A stretch of 6,069 nt of DNA from positions 1 through 6,069 of the forward strand of contig JALHTS010000487.1 of the NCBI GenBank assembly GCA_022865965.1, given 5' to 3'. Every line of letters starts with the position of its first letter. The first letter of the stretch is position 1. The DNA comes from Ignavibacteriaceae bacterium (GTDB lineage: Bacteria > Bacteroidota > Ignavibacteria > Ignavibacteriales > Ignavibacteriaceae). Position numbers and translations under genes: made by a program. The notes beneath the pieces were generated by a model. It was not told the DNA's origin. It saw only the letters and a list, made by a program, of their open reading frames with translations, and searched no databases. This document shows, one piece after another, positions 1 to 6,069 of this stretch.

Positions 1-1
1 A

Positions 2-352
2 AAAATGGTTTATGAAGCATTCAGTCTCATTGAAGATAAAACTAAAAAACCCGGACTCGAAGTTTTTAAAAAAGCTATTTCTAATGTTCAACCAATAATT
101 GAAGTAAGAAGCAGAAGAGTTGGTGGAGCTACTTATCAGGTCCCTACAGAGGTTCGTCCTGAAAGAAGAATTGCCCTGGCCATGAGATGGATTAAAAATT
201 ATTCAAGATCGAGAAGTGAAAAATCAATGTCTCAAAAACTTGCTAATGAATTGATTGCAGCTTCTAATGGCGAAGGTCCTTCAGTAAAGAAGAAAGAAGA
301 TACTCATAGAATGGCAGAAGCAAATAAAGCATTTGCTCACTTTAAATGGTAA
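2..352 (+). CDS. rpsG: 30S ribosomal protein S7 (uS7), 5'-truncated
   Basis: This is the C-terminal 116 residues of uS7, the primary 16S rRNA-binding protein that nucleates assembly of the 30S head and lies near the E-site tRNA and mRNA exit. The reading frame is open back to the window edge. The ATG at position 5 encodes an internal methionine (the MVYEAF region), not the start, because bacterial uS7 is about 155 residues and roughly 40 N-terminal residues are missing. Visible family hallmarks are the beta-hairpin segment [20 protein letters not shown], followed by ALAMRWI, LANELI and [20 protein letters not shown] with a terminal KW. In Escherichia coli S7 is the autogenous repressor of the str operon; any such site would lie upstream of this window. 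The gene ends 15 nt before fusA, consistent with co-transcription. Identification is secure; only the N-terminus is unseen. Confidence 0.97.
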   Translation, partial: KMVYEAFSLIEDKTKKPGLEVFKKAISNVQPIIEVRSRRVGGATYQVPTEVRPERRIALAMRWIKNYSRSRSEKSMSQKLANELIAASNGEGPSVKKKEDTHRMAEANKAFAHFKW

Positions 353-367
353 TATTTATTGAATTTG

Positions 368-2458
368 ATGGCAGCTAAGACTAAAATAGACAAAGTACGA
401 AACATTGGTATAATGGCGCACATCGATGCCGGTAAGACTACAACTACCGAACGCATTCTGTTTTATACCGGTAAACTTCACAGAATTGGTGAAGTTCACG
501 ATGGTGCTGCTACGATGGATTGGATGGAGCAGGAAAAAGAAAGAGGCATTACTATTACCAGTGCTGCCACAACTTGTTTTTGGAAAGATCATCAGATAAA
601 TATTATTGATACACCAGGACACGTTGATTTTACAGCTGAAGTTGAAAGATCGTTAAGAGTGTTGGATGGTGCTGTTGCTCTATTCTGTGCTGTTGGTGGA
701 GTAGAACCTCAATCAGAAACTGTATGGCGTCAGGCAGATAAATACGGTGTACCAAGAATTGCTTTCATTAATAAAATGGATAGAACCGGAGCTGATTTTT
801 ACAACGCAGTTCAGATGATGAGAGAGAGACTGGGTGCTAATGCTATACCTGTTACACTCCCTATTGGCGAAGGTGACTTGTTTGCTGGCATCATAGATCT
901 TATTGACTTTAAAGCAAGAATGTATCACGATGAAACTTTCGGTCAGACTTTCGATGTGATAGATATTCCACAAGATTTGATTGAGATTTCTAATAAGTAT
1001 AGAACAGAAATGCTTGAAGCAGTTTCTGATGTTAATGATACTCTTCTAGAGAAATATTTAAATGGCGAGCATATTAGTTCTGATGAAATTATTAATGTTT
1101 TAAGAAAAGCAACTATCGAATCTAAAATTATTCCTGTTATTTGCGGTTCGTCATTCAAAAATAAGGGAGTTCAGAAGTTGCTTGATTCGGTGATTGACTT
1201 ATTACCTTCTCCGGCAGACTTTAAAGATATTGAGGCGCATCATATTGGAATAAAAGATGTTGTTAAAAGGAAGATTGACGAAAAAGAAAAATTTACTGCC
1301 TTAGCGTTTAAGATGATGAACGATCCTTATGTCGGTAAACTAACATATTTTCGTGTTTATTCAGGAACACTTAAAGCAGGATCATACATTTTTAATTCGG
1401 TTAGTGGTAAAAAGGAAAGAATTAGCAGATTACTTCAGATGCATGCAAATTCTCGCTCTGAACTTCAAGAAGTTAGAGCTGGTGATATAGCAGCTGCAGT
1501 AGGACTCAAATATACCCGAACTGGTGATACTCTCTGTGATGAAAAAGATCCTGTTGTTTTGGAAAGAATAGTTTTTCCTGAACCTGTTATTCAAATTGCT
1601 ATTGAACCAAAAACCAAAGCTGATCAGGATAAACTATCTGATTCTTTGGTCAAACTTTCTGATGAAGACCCGACATTTAGAGTTAATGTTGATCAGGAAA
1701 CAGGTCAAACACTTATAAGCGGAATGGGAGAACTTCATCTCGAAATTCTTGTTGAAAGAATGAAAAGAGAATTCAAGGTTGAAGCTAATGTTGGTAAACC
1801 TCAGGTCGCTTACAGAGAAACAATAAGGGAAACAGTTCAAGCTGAAGGTAAGTTTGTTAAACAATCAGGTGGACGAGGAAAATTTGGTCACGTATGGATT
1901 GAGCTTAGTCCTAATGAGCCCGGGAAAGGTTATGAATTTACAAATGGAATTGTGGGTGGTTCTGTACCAAAAGAATATATCCCTGCTGTTTCACAAGGTA
2001 TTCAAGAAGCGATGAGAAATGGTATCATTGCCGGATTTCCGGTTGTTGATATTAAAACTAAGATTTACGATGGTTCATATCACGATGTAGATTCAGATGA
2101 AATATCATTCAAAGTTGCCGGTTCAATGGCATTTCAGGCTGGTGCCAGAAAAGCAAAGCCTGTTCTTCTTGAACCCATAATGGCAGTTGAAGTTGTTACT
2201 CCTGAAGATTATTTGGGAGACGTAATGGGCGATTTAAATTCTCGCAGAGGCAAAATTGAAGGTTTCACTGCAAGAAAAGATGCTCAGGTTATCAAAGCCA
2301 AAGTACCGTTATCCGAAATGTTTGGTTACTCAACCATATTAAGATCAATGACGCAAGGAAGAGCAATATATACAATGCAGTTTGAATATTATGATGAAGT
2401 TCCAAAATCAATTGCAGAAGAAATTGCAGAAAAAACAATTGGCAAAAAATCAACTTAA
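368..2458 (+). CDS. fusA: Elongation factor G (EF-G), translocase GTPase
   Basis: This encodes a 696-residue EF-G, the cytosolic GTPase that moves tRNAs and mRNA through the ribosome and, with ribosome recycling factor, helps split post-termination complexes. G-domain motifs are complete: P-loop AHIDAGKT (17-24), switch I RGITI with Thr62, DTPGH (81-85) with catalytic His85, NKMD (135-138), and GSS (260-262) as G5. Domain II follows from about residue 275. Domain III includes GMGELHLE (452-459). Domain IV has the loop SGGRGKFGH (500-508) and GSYHDVDS with His572 at the tip that enters the decoding site. Domain V ends near [14 protein letters not shown]. Length matches canonical EF-G. I chose ATG 368 because its protein begins [15 protein letters not shown] like family members. 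An in-frame TTG at 359 would add only three residues. No clear Shine-Dalgarno precedes either start. The sequence looks like the main translational EF-G, not a specialised paralogue. Confidence 0.98.
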   Translation: MAAKTKIDKVRNIGIMAHIDAGKTTTTERILFYTGKLHRIGEVHDGAATMDWMEQEKERGITITSAATTCFWKDHQINIIDTPGHVDFTAEVERSLRVLDGAVALFCAVGGVEPQSETVWRQADKYGVPRIAFINKMDRTGADFYNAVQMMRERLGANAIPVTLPIGEGDLFAGIIDLIDFKARMYHDETFGQTFDVIDIPQDLIEISNKYRTEMLEAVSDVNDTLLEKYLNGEHISSDEIINVLRKATIESKIIPVICGSSFKNKGVQKLLDSVIDLLPSPADFKDIEAHHIGIKDVVKRKIDEKEKFTALAFKMMNDPYVGKLTYFRVYSGTLKAGSYIFNSVSGKKERISRLLQMHANSRSELQEVRAGDIAAAVGLKYTRTGDTLCDEKDPVVLERIVFPEPVIQIAIEPKTKADQDKLSDSLVKLSDEDPTFRVNVDQETGQTLISGMGELHLEILVERMKREFKVEANVGKPQVAYRETIRETVQAEGKFVKQSGGRGKFGHVWIELSPNEPGKGYEFTNGIVGGSVPKEYIPAVSQGIQEAMRNGIIAGFPVVDIKTKIYDGSYHDVDSDEISFKVAGSMAFQAGARKAKPVLLEPIMAVEVVTPEDYLGDVMGDLNSRRGKIEGFTARKDAQVIKAKVPLSEMFGYSTILRSMTQGRAIYTMQFEYYDEVPKSIAEEIAEKTIGKKST

Positions 2459-2493
2459 ATAAGTGAATAAAAAACAAAAGAATAATTAATATT

Positions 2494-2500
2494 AAAGGAG
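2494..2500 (+). promoter_or_regulatory. Strong ribosome binding site of tuf
   Basis: AAAGGAG lies 6 nt upstream of the tuf ATG at 2507. It is a near-ideal Shine-Dalgarno sequence and fixes the tuf start. It contrasts with fusA and rplD, which have no convincing one, and fits the very high EF-Tu output expected relative to neighbouring genes. Confidence 0.85.
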
Positions 2501-2506
2501 ATTCCG

Positions 2507-3715
2507 ATGGCAAAAGAAAAATTTGATAGGAGCAAACCTCACGTTAACGTAGGTACTATCGGTCACGTAGATCATGGCAAAACTACCTTAACGGCTGCCA
2601 TCACTATGGCTCTCTCTAAGAAGGGCTTATCACAAATTAGATCTTTTGATTCTATTGATAACGCACCTGAAGAAAGAGAAAGAGGTATTACCATTGCAAC
2701 AGCTCACGTGGAGTATTCGACAGCTAACAGACATTACGCTCACGTTGACTGTCCCGGTCACGCTGACTACGTGAAGAACATGATTACTGGTGCAGCGCAG
2801 ATGGATGGTGCAATATTAGTAGTTGCCGCTGCTGATGGTCCGATGCCTCAAACAAGAGAGCATATTCTTTTAGCTAGACAGGTTGGTGTGCCAAAGATGG
2901 TTGTATTCTTAAATAAAGTTGATATGATGAAAGATGATCCTGACTTGGTTGAGCTAGTTGAAGAAGAGTTGAGAGATTTGTTGACTAAATATGAATTTCC
3001 TGGTGCTGAGATCCCAATTATTAAAGGTTCAGCTAGTCAGGCTTTAGAAGCTGGTACTAGTGATGCTGCGATAGATGATCCTCGTTTAGATTGTATTTGG
3101 GAACTTATGGATGCTGTTGATAACTATATTCCAATCCCGGAAAGAAGTACAGATAAGCCTTTCTTAATGCCGGTTGAGGACGTTTTCTCAATTACCGGTC
3201 GTGGTACAGTTGCTACAGGAAGAGTTGAGAGAGGAACAGTTAAAATTCAGGAAGAAGTTGAATTGATAGGACTTGGGCTTCACAAGAAAACAGTTGTTAC
3301 CGGTATAGAAATGTTTAGAAAAGAGCTTGACTCTGCGGTAGCTGGTGATAATGCAGGTATATTGTTAAGAGGTGTTGATAAAAATGAAATTGAAAGAGGA
3401 ATGGTAATTGCAAAAACAGGTTCAATTACTCCTCACAAGAAATTTGAAGGTGAAGTTTACATTCTTTCTAAAGAAGAAGGTGGACGTCATACTCCATTCT
3501 TCAATGGTTACAGACCGCAGTTCTATTTCAGAACTACTGACGTAACAGGGGTTGCTACTTTACCTGAAGGTACCGAAATGGTTATGCCGGGTGATAACGT
3601 TAAATTAAAAGTTGATCTTATCTCCGAAATAGCAATGGAAGATGGACTGCGGTTTGCTATCCGTGAGGGTGGTAGAACTGTTGGTGCTGGTGTAGTAACA
3701 AAAATTATTGAATAA
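2507..3715 (+). CDS. tuf: Elongation factor Tu (EF-Tu)
   Basis: This encodes a 402-residue EF-Tu, the abundant cytosolic GTPase that carries aminoacyl-tRNA to the ribosomal A site. The G domain shows GHVDHGKT (19-26), switch I RGITI with Thr62, DCPGH (81-85) with catalytic His85, NKVD (136-139) and GSA (174-176). Domain II begins near residue 213 with the [20 protein letters not shown] segment. Domain III runs from about residue 308 and includes [20 protein letters not shown] and the C-terminal [11 protein letters not shown]. The protein is about 8 residues longer than the 394-residue E. coli EF-Tu. The extra residues lie in an acidic loop (182-196) after the G5 motif, where Thermus and some other bacteria also have an insertion. 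The start is set by ATG plus a strong Shine-Dalgarno. The gene lies 48 nt after fusA and 75 nt before rpsJ, the classic str position. Whether a second tuf copy exists elsewhere cannot be seen. Confidence 0.98.
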   Translation: MAKEKFDRSKPHVNVGTIGHVDHGKTTLTAAITMALSKKGLSQIRSFDSIDNAPEERERGITIATAHVEYSTANRHYAHVDCPGHADYVKNMITGAAQMDGAILVVAAADGPMPQTREHILLARQVGVPKMVVFLNKVDMMKDDPDLVELVEEELRDLLTKYEFPGAEIPIIKGSASQALEAGTSDAAIDDPRLDCIWELMDAVDNYIPIPERSTDKPFLMPVEDVFSITGRGTVATGRVERGTVKIQEEVELIGLGLHKKTVVTGIEMFRKELDSAVAGDNAGILLRGVDKNEIERGMVIAKTGSITPHKKFEGEVYILSKEEGGRHTPFFNGYRPQFYFRTTDVTGVATLPEGTEMVMPGDNVKLKVDLISEIAMEDGLRFAIREGGRTVGAGVVTKIIE

Positions 3716-3733
3716 TTACTATTGTGTACTTAA

Positions 3734-3759
3734 GTAAAGGGAGTGGTTGCTCCCTTTAC
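3734..3759 (+). terminator. Perfect 10-bp hairpin between tuf and rpsJ (terminator or attenuator candidate)
   Basis: The arms GTAAAGGGAG (3734-3743) and CTCCCTTTAC (3750-3759) are exact reverse complements around a 6-nt loop, TGGTTG. The hairpin starts 18 nt after the tuf stop. The downstream sequence GTTTCTAAATT is only modestly T-rich, so this is not a textbook intrinsic terminator. Plausible roles are partial termination that lowers S10-operon transcription relative to tuf, a 3'-end stabiliser or processing site for tuf mRNA, or an element controlling rpsJ translation. The fold is read directly from the sequence; the function is inference. Confidence 0.6.
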
Positions 3760-3775
3760 GTTTCTAAATTAAAAC

Positions 3776-3782
3776 TAAGGAG
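3776..3782 (+). promoter_or_regulatory. Ribosome binding site that supports the rpsJ GTG start
   Basis: TAAGGAG lies 8 nt upstream of GTG 3791. Because rpsJ has no ATG at the right place, this site together with the family N-terminus decides the GTG start. It sits 16 nt beyond the 3' arm of the intergenic hairpin, so it is accessible when that hairpin forms. Confidence 0.82.
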
Positions 3783-3790
3783 TAAGTTCC

Positions 3791-4099
3791 GTGCCCGGAC
3801 AGAAGATTAGAATAAAATTGAAATCATACGATCATATTTTGATTGATAAATCAACAGAAAAAATTATTAAAACTGTTAGAAGCACAGGTGCAGTAGTCTC
3901 AGGGCCAATTCCATTGCCGACCAGAAGGACTATTTACACTGTTCTTCGTTCTCCTCACGTTGATAAAAAATCTCGTGAACAGTTTGAAACAAGGGCACAT
4001 AAAAGAATAATTGATATTCATAATTCAAATAACAAAACCGTCGACTCTTTGAGTAAATTAGATATACCGGCGGGTGTTGATATTGAGATTAAGCTTTAA
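3791..4099 (+). CDS. rpsJ: 30S ribosomal protein S10 (uS10/NusE)
   Basis: This encodes a 102-residue uS10, a protein of the 30S head that also serves as NusE, pairing with NusB in transcription antitermination of rRNA operons in well-studied bacteria. The length equals the usual 102-105 residues. The N-terminus [14 protein letters not shown], the family signature GPIPLPT (38-44) and the loop [19 protein letters not shown] (54-72) are all present, and the protein ends in the typical [10 protein letters not shown]. The start is GTG, read as Met, supported by a TAAGGAG site; starting there gives the expected second-position MPGQK or MAGQK N-terminus. This is the first gene of the S10 block, separated from tuf by the largest gap in the window (75 nt, containing a hairpin) and from rplC by 17 nt. 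Confidence 0.97.
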   Translation: MPGQKIRIKLKSYDHILIDKSTEKIIKTVRSTGAVVSGPIPLPTRRTIYTVLRSPHVDKKSREQFETRAHKRIIDIHNSNNKTVDSLSKLDIPAGVDIEIKL

Positions 4100-4116
4100 G
4101 GAATACTGGAGTTGAA

Positions 4117-4740
4117 ATGTCTGGTTTAATAGGAAAAAAAATTGGTATGACTAGTATATTTAATCCTGATGGAGAAATTATACCTGTTACTGTTATACAA
4201 ACGGGTCCTTGTCAGGTTATATCAATCAGAACAAAAGAAAAAGATGGTTATGAAGCTCTTCAATTAGGATTTGGAGAGAAGAAAGAAAAAAATATAACTA
4301 AGCCTGTTCTTGGACACTTTAAGAAAAATAATATTTCACCTAAAAATGTTATTAAAGAGTTTAGAAAATTTAATATTTCAGATTATAAAATTGGCGATGA
4401 AATAAAAGTCGATTTTTTTTCCGAAGGTGAATTCATTAAGGTTAGAGGAAAAAGCAAAGGAAAAGGTTTTCAAGGTGTTATGAGAAGGCATGGGTTCAGT
4501 GGTGTTGGCGGTACAACTCACGGACAGAGCGATAGGTTAAGAGCACCGGGCTCTATTGGTTCAAGTTCTTATCCTTCGAGAGTATTTAAAGGAATGAAAA
4601 TGGCCGGTAGAATGGGTAATGAAAATGTAACAGTTTCGAATTTAAAAGTAGTTAAAATAATTCCGGATCAAAATTTAATTATGGTTAAGGGTGCAACACC
4701 CGGAGCTATTAATTCTATAGTTGAATTGATTAAGAAGTAA
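4117..4740 (+). CDS. rplC: 50S ribosomal protein L3 (uL3)
   Basis: This encodes a 207-residue uL3, an early-assembling 50S protein whose long internal extension reaches toward the peptidyl transferase centre. Seen here: [15 protein letters not shown] at the N-terminus, GTSKGKGF-like [17 protein letters not shown] (111-127), [15 protein letters not shown] (134-148), and [18 protein letters not shown] (156-173). Length is normal. GGAG at 4108-4111, 5 nt before the ATG, supports the start. In E. coli, Gln150 in GSIGQNQTPG is methylated by PrmB. The aligned residue here is Ser151 in [10 protein letters not shown], so that modification cannot occur. The SSSYPSRV form resembles Bacteroidota-type uL3. 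A run of eight T at 4413-4420 lies within the gene, but the frame is intact. Confidence 0.97.
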   Translation: MSGLIGKKIGMTSIFNPDGEIIPVTVIQTGPCQVISIRTKEKDGYEALQLGFGEKKEKNITKPVLGHFKKNNISPKNVIKEFRKFNISDYKIGDEIKVDFFSEGEFIKVRGKSKGKGFQGVMRRHGFSGVGGTTHGQSDRLRAPGSIGSSSYPSRVFKGMKMAGRMGNENVTVSNLKVVKIIPDQNLIMVKGATPGAINSIVELIKK

Positions 4741-4753
4741 ACGGTAAATAAAA

Positions 4754-5401
4754 ATGACTTTAGATGTATACAAAATAGATGGAAAAACTTCAGGCGAAAA
4801 AGTAGAGCTCGCTGATAGCATATTTGCTATTGAGCCCAACGATCACGCAATTTATCTTTCAGTTAAAGCGTATCTTGCTAATCAAAGACAAGGTACTCAC
4901 AAGTCGAAAGAAAGAGCTGAAGTAAGAGGCGGTGGTAGAAAACCTTGGAAACAAAAAGGACGTGGTGGTGCAAGAGCCGGTACAACAAGGTCTCCGCTTT
5001 GGGTCGGGGGTGGAACGATTTTTGGACCAAGACCAAGAGATTATAGACAAGATATTCCAAAGAAATTAAAACGTCTTGCAAGAAAATCTGCTTTTAGCTA
5101 CAAAGTTAAAGATCAACAGTTAATTGTAGTTGAAGATTTTTCTTTAGATACACACAAAACCAAAGACTTTAATAAAATACTTGAATCTTTGAAAATTGGC
5201 GGTAAAAAAGTTTTGCTGTTAACCTCTAATTTCAATGATGTTATTTATAAATCAGGAAGAAATTTACCTAAAGTAAAAGTCTTAGAAGCAAATAAAGTAT
5301 CTACATATGATATTTTAAATAATCAAATGTTGGTTTTACAGAAAAGTGCTCTTAAAGTAATTGAAGATACTTTCAGTAAAATCGGAGAGGTGGTAAACTA
5401 A
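4754..5401 (+). CDS. rplD: 50S ribosomal protein L4 (uL4)
   Basis: This encodes a 215-residue uL4, a 50S assembly protein with a globular body on the subunit surface and an extended loop lining the exit tunnel. The loop spans about residues 43-96 and contains QRQGTHKSKER, GGRKPWKQKGRGGARAG and a glycine-rich GGGTIFGPRPRDY. Lys68 corresponds to E. coli Lys63, a tunnel-constriction position linked to erythromycin resistance when mutated; it is wild type here. The EPNDHAIYL segment (27-35) is characteristic of the Bacteroidota group. The C-terminal body ends with LPKVKVLEANKVSTYDILN (171-189) and a short helix. The ATG lies 13 nt after rplC and has no clear Shine-Dalgarno. In gammaproteobacteria uL4 represses the S10 operon by binding its leader; the short tuf-rpsJ gap here leaves little room for a comparable leader. 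Confidence 0.97.
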   Translation: MTLDVYKIDGKTSGEKVELADSIFAIEPNDHAIYLSVKAYLANQRQGTHKSKERAEVRGGGRKPWKQKGRGGARAGTTRSPLWVGGGTIFGPRPRDYRQDIPKKLKRLARKSAFSYKVKDQQLIVVEDFSLDTHKTKDFNKILESLKIGGKKVLLLTSNFNDVIYKSGRNLPKVKVLEANKVSTYDILNNQMLVLQKSALKVIEDTFSKIGEVVN

Positions 5402-5402
5402 A

Positions 5403-5699
5403 ATGCATCAGGTATTAATCAGACCTTTGATTACTGAGAAGATGACTAACTTAACCGCTGATCACGGAAATAAGTACGGCTTTATTGTTAATACTAAAGC
5501 CAATAAAATTGAAATTAAAAAAGCCATTGAAGAAAAATTTGATATTCACGTTGTTGATGTAAGAACTATTAACTACGACGGTAAAACCAAAACTCAGTTC
5601 AGAAAGAGTGGTAGATTTGTTGGCAGAACTGCTAAATTCAAAAAGGCTATTATAACTCTGAAAAAAGGCGAAACAATAGAATTGTTTGAGCAAGTATAG
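5403..5699 (+). CDS. rplW: 50S ribosomal protein L23 (uL23)
   Basis: This encodes a 98-residue uL23, located at the exit of the 50S peptide tunnel, where it forms part of the docking site for trigger factor and the signal recognition particle. Family features seen are RPLITEKMT (7-15), YGFIVNTKANKIEIKKAIE (25-43), a basic loop around residues 60-80 and AIITLKKGETIELFE near the C-terminus. Glu12 in ITEK aligns with E. coli Glu18, the residue contacting trigger factor. Length is usual. Only one nucleotide separates the rplD stop from this ATG, so translational coupling is likely. A GAGGTG-like Shine-Dalgarno at 5387-5392 lies inside the end of rplD with a spacing of about 10 nt. It is the only gene in the window ending in TAG. 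Confidence 0.96.
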   Translation: MHQVLIRPLITEKMTNLTADHGNKYGFIVNTKANKIEIKKAIEEKFDIHVVDVRTINYDGKTKTQFRKSGRFVGRTAKFKKAIITLKKGETIELFEQV

Positions 5700-5721
5700 A
5701 GATTCACGATAGGATATTAAA

Positions 5722-6069
5722 ATGGCAATAAGAAAATTAAAACCTGTAACTCCTGGAACAAGATTCAGATCAAATGCTTCATTTGAAGAAATTACAAAAT
5801 CTACTCCGGAAAAATCACTTACAGTTGCTCTTAAAAAATCCGGTGGCAGAAATAATCTTGGTAGAACAACTACAAGGTTTAGAGGCGGCGGACACAAAAG
5901 ACGTTACAGAATAATTGACTTTAAAAGAAATAAACAAGGCGTTCCTGCAAAAGTATTTTCTATTGAATATGATCCTAACAGATCGTGTAGAATTGCTTTA
6001 TTACATTATGCTGATGGAGAGAAAAGATACATACTGGCACCAGATGGTTTAAAAGTTGGACATAAAGTT
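5722..6069 (+). CDS. rplB: 50S ribosomal protein L2 (uL2), 3'-truncated by window end
   Basis: The first 116 codons of uL2 are present and the frame is still open at the last base. Full-length bacterial uL2 is about 275 residues, so well over half is missing, including the conserved C-terminal region near the peptidyl transferase centre. Visible hallmarks are [15 protein letters not shown] at the N-terminus, [20 protein letters not shown] (41-60), [16 protein letters not shown] (61-76), [19 protein letters not shown] (81-99) and [13 protein letters not shown] (101-113), all belonging to the N-terminal extension and RNA-binding OB-fold domain. AGGA at 5711-5714, 7 nt before the ATG, supports the start. 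The gene follows rplW by 22 nt in the standard rplC-rplD-rplW-rplB order. Identification is certain from the N-terminal half. Confidence 0.97.
   Translation, partial: MAIRKLKPVTPGTRFRSNASFEEITKSTPEKSLTVALKKSGGRNNLGRTTTRFRGGGHKRRYRIIDFKRNKQGVPAKVFSIEYDPNRSCRIALLHYADGEKRYILAPDGLKVGHKV

Noticed and set aside
5..7. ATG as the start of a short S7-like protein
   Set aside because: The upstream codon is open to the window edge and the methionine aligns with an internal residue of uS7, so the gene is simply cut by the window.
356..1158. Three shorter - strand open frames opposite fusA (356-622, 713-973, 943-1158)
   Set aside because: All are antisense shadows of a complete, conserved fusA, with no ribosome binding context or domain signal.
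2507..2780. Repeated CACGT-like pentamers in the 5' part of tuf, considered as binding sites
   Set aside because: They fall in frame at His-Val and related codons of conserved motifs and reflect a preference for the CAC histidine codon in a highly expressed gene.
3743..3772. Nine-codon leader peptide starting at GTG in the tuf-rpsJ hairpin
   Set aside because: The only Shine-Dalgarno-like sequence overlaps the start codon, the start is inside a stable stem, and there is no run of regulatory codons.
4413..4420. Run of eight T in rplC as a terminator or programmed frameshift site
   Set aside because: No stable hairpin precedes it, and the frame continues normally into conserved uL3 sequence, so it is just Asp-Phe-Phe-Ser coding sequence.
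5451..5897. 148-codon open frame on the - strand across rplW and rplB
   Set aside because: It lies antisense to two certain ribosomal protein genes, its protein is a low-complexity Phe/Ser/Val-rich string with no recognisable domain, and such frames arise from the codon bias of AT-rich genes.
1..6069. A hidden novel system, mobile element or CRISPR array
   Set aside because: Every stretch longer than about 75 nt is accounted for by an intact core translation gene. No direct repeats, insertion-sequence ends, tRNA or foreign gene were seen.

Overview
The window holds a compact, one-directional run of translation genes on the + strand: the end of rpsG (uS7), then fusA (EF-G), tuf (EF-Tu), rpsJ (uS10), rplC (uL3), rplD (uL4), rplW (uL23) and the beginning of rplB (uL2). 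This is the bacterial str operon running directly into the S10 operon. Both ends are cut by the window edge: rpsG lacks about 40 N-terminal codons and rplB continues past the last base.

The DNA is AT-rich, with AGA as the main arginine codon and TAA stops except for TAG in rplW. Several protein details point to the Bacteroidota/Chlorobiota/Ignavibacteriota group. uL4 carries EPNDHAIYL followed by an ANQRQGTHKSKER stretch. uL3 has [12 protein letters not shown] and MAGRMG in place of the proteobacterial GSIGQNQTPGKV. uL2 has a [11 protein letters not shown] segment. A tuf gene sitting between fusA and rpsJ, and a 402-residue EF-Tu with a short G-domain insertion, suggest the Chlorobiota/Ignavibacteriota side rather than classical Bacteroides. 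This placement is inferred from remembered family patterns, not from a search.

Layout: 2-352 rpsG (partial); 368-2458 fusA after a 15-nt gap; a 48-nt gap ending in a strong Shine-Dalgarno; 2507-3715 tuf; a 75-nt gap with a perfect 10-bp hairpin and a second strong Shine-Dalgarno; 3791-4099 rpsJ with a GTG start; 4117-4740 rplC; 4754-5401 rplD; 5403-5699 rplW; 5722-6069 rplB (partial). No stretch over 100 nt lacks a gene.

The products act together in protein synthesis. uS7 and uS10 are 30S head proteins. uL2, uL3, uL4 and uL23 are early-assembling 50S proteins around the peptidyl transferase centre and exit tunnel. EF-Tu delivers aminoacyl-tRNA and EF-G drives translocation. All complete genes have intact motifs and near-usual lengths. 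I found no mobile element, CRISPR array, tRNA, rRNA or accessory system. This is a conserved housekeeping region, and the points worth a second look are small: the tuf-rpsJ hairpin, the lack of room for an enterobacterial-type S10 leader, uneven Shine-Dalgarno use, and lineage-specific residues in uL3 and EF-Tu.
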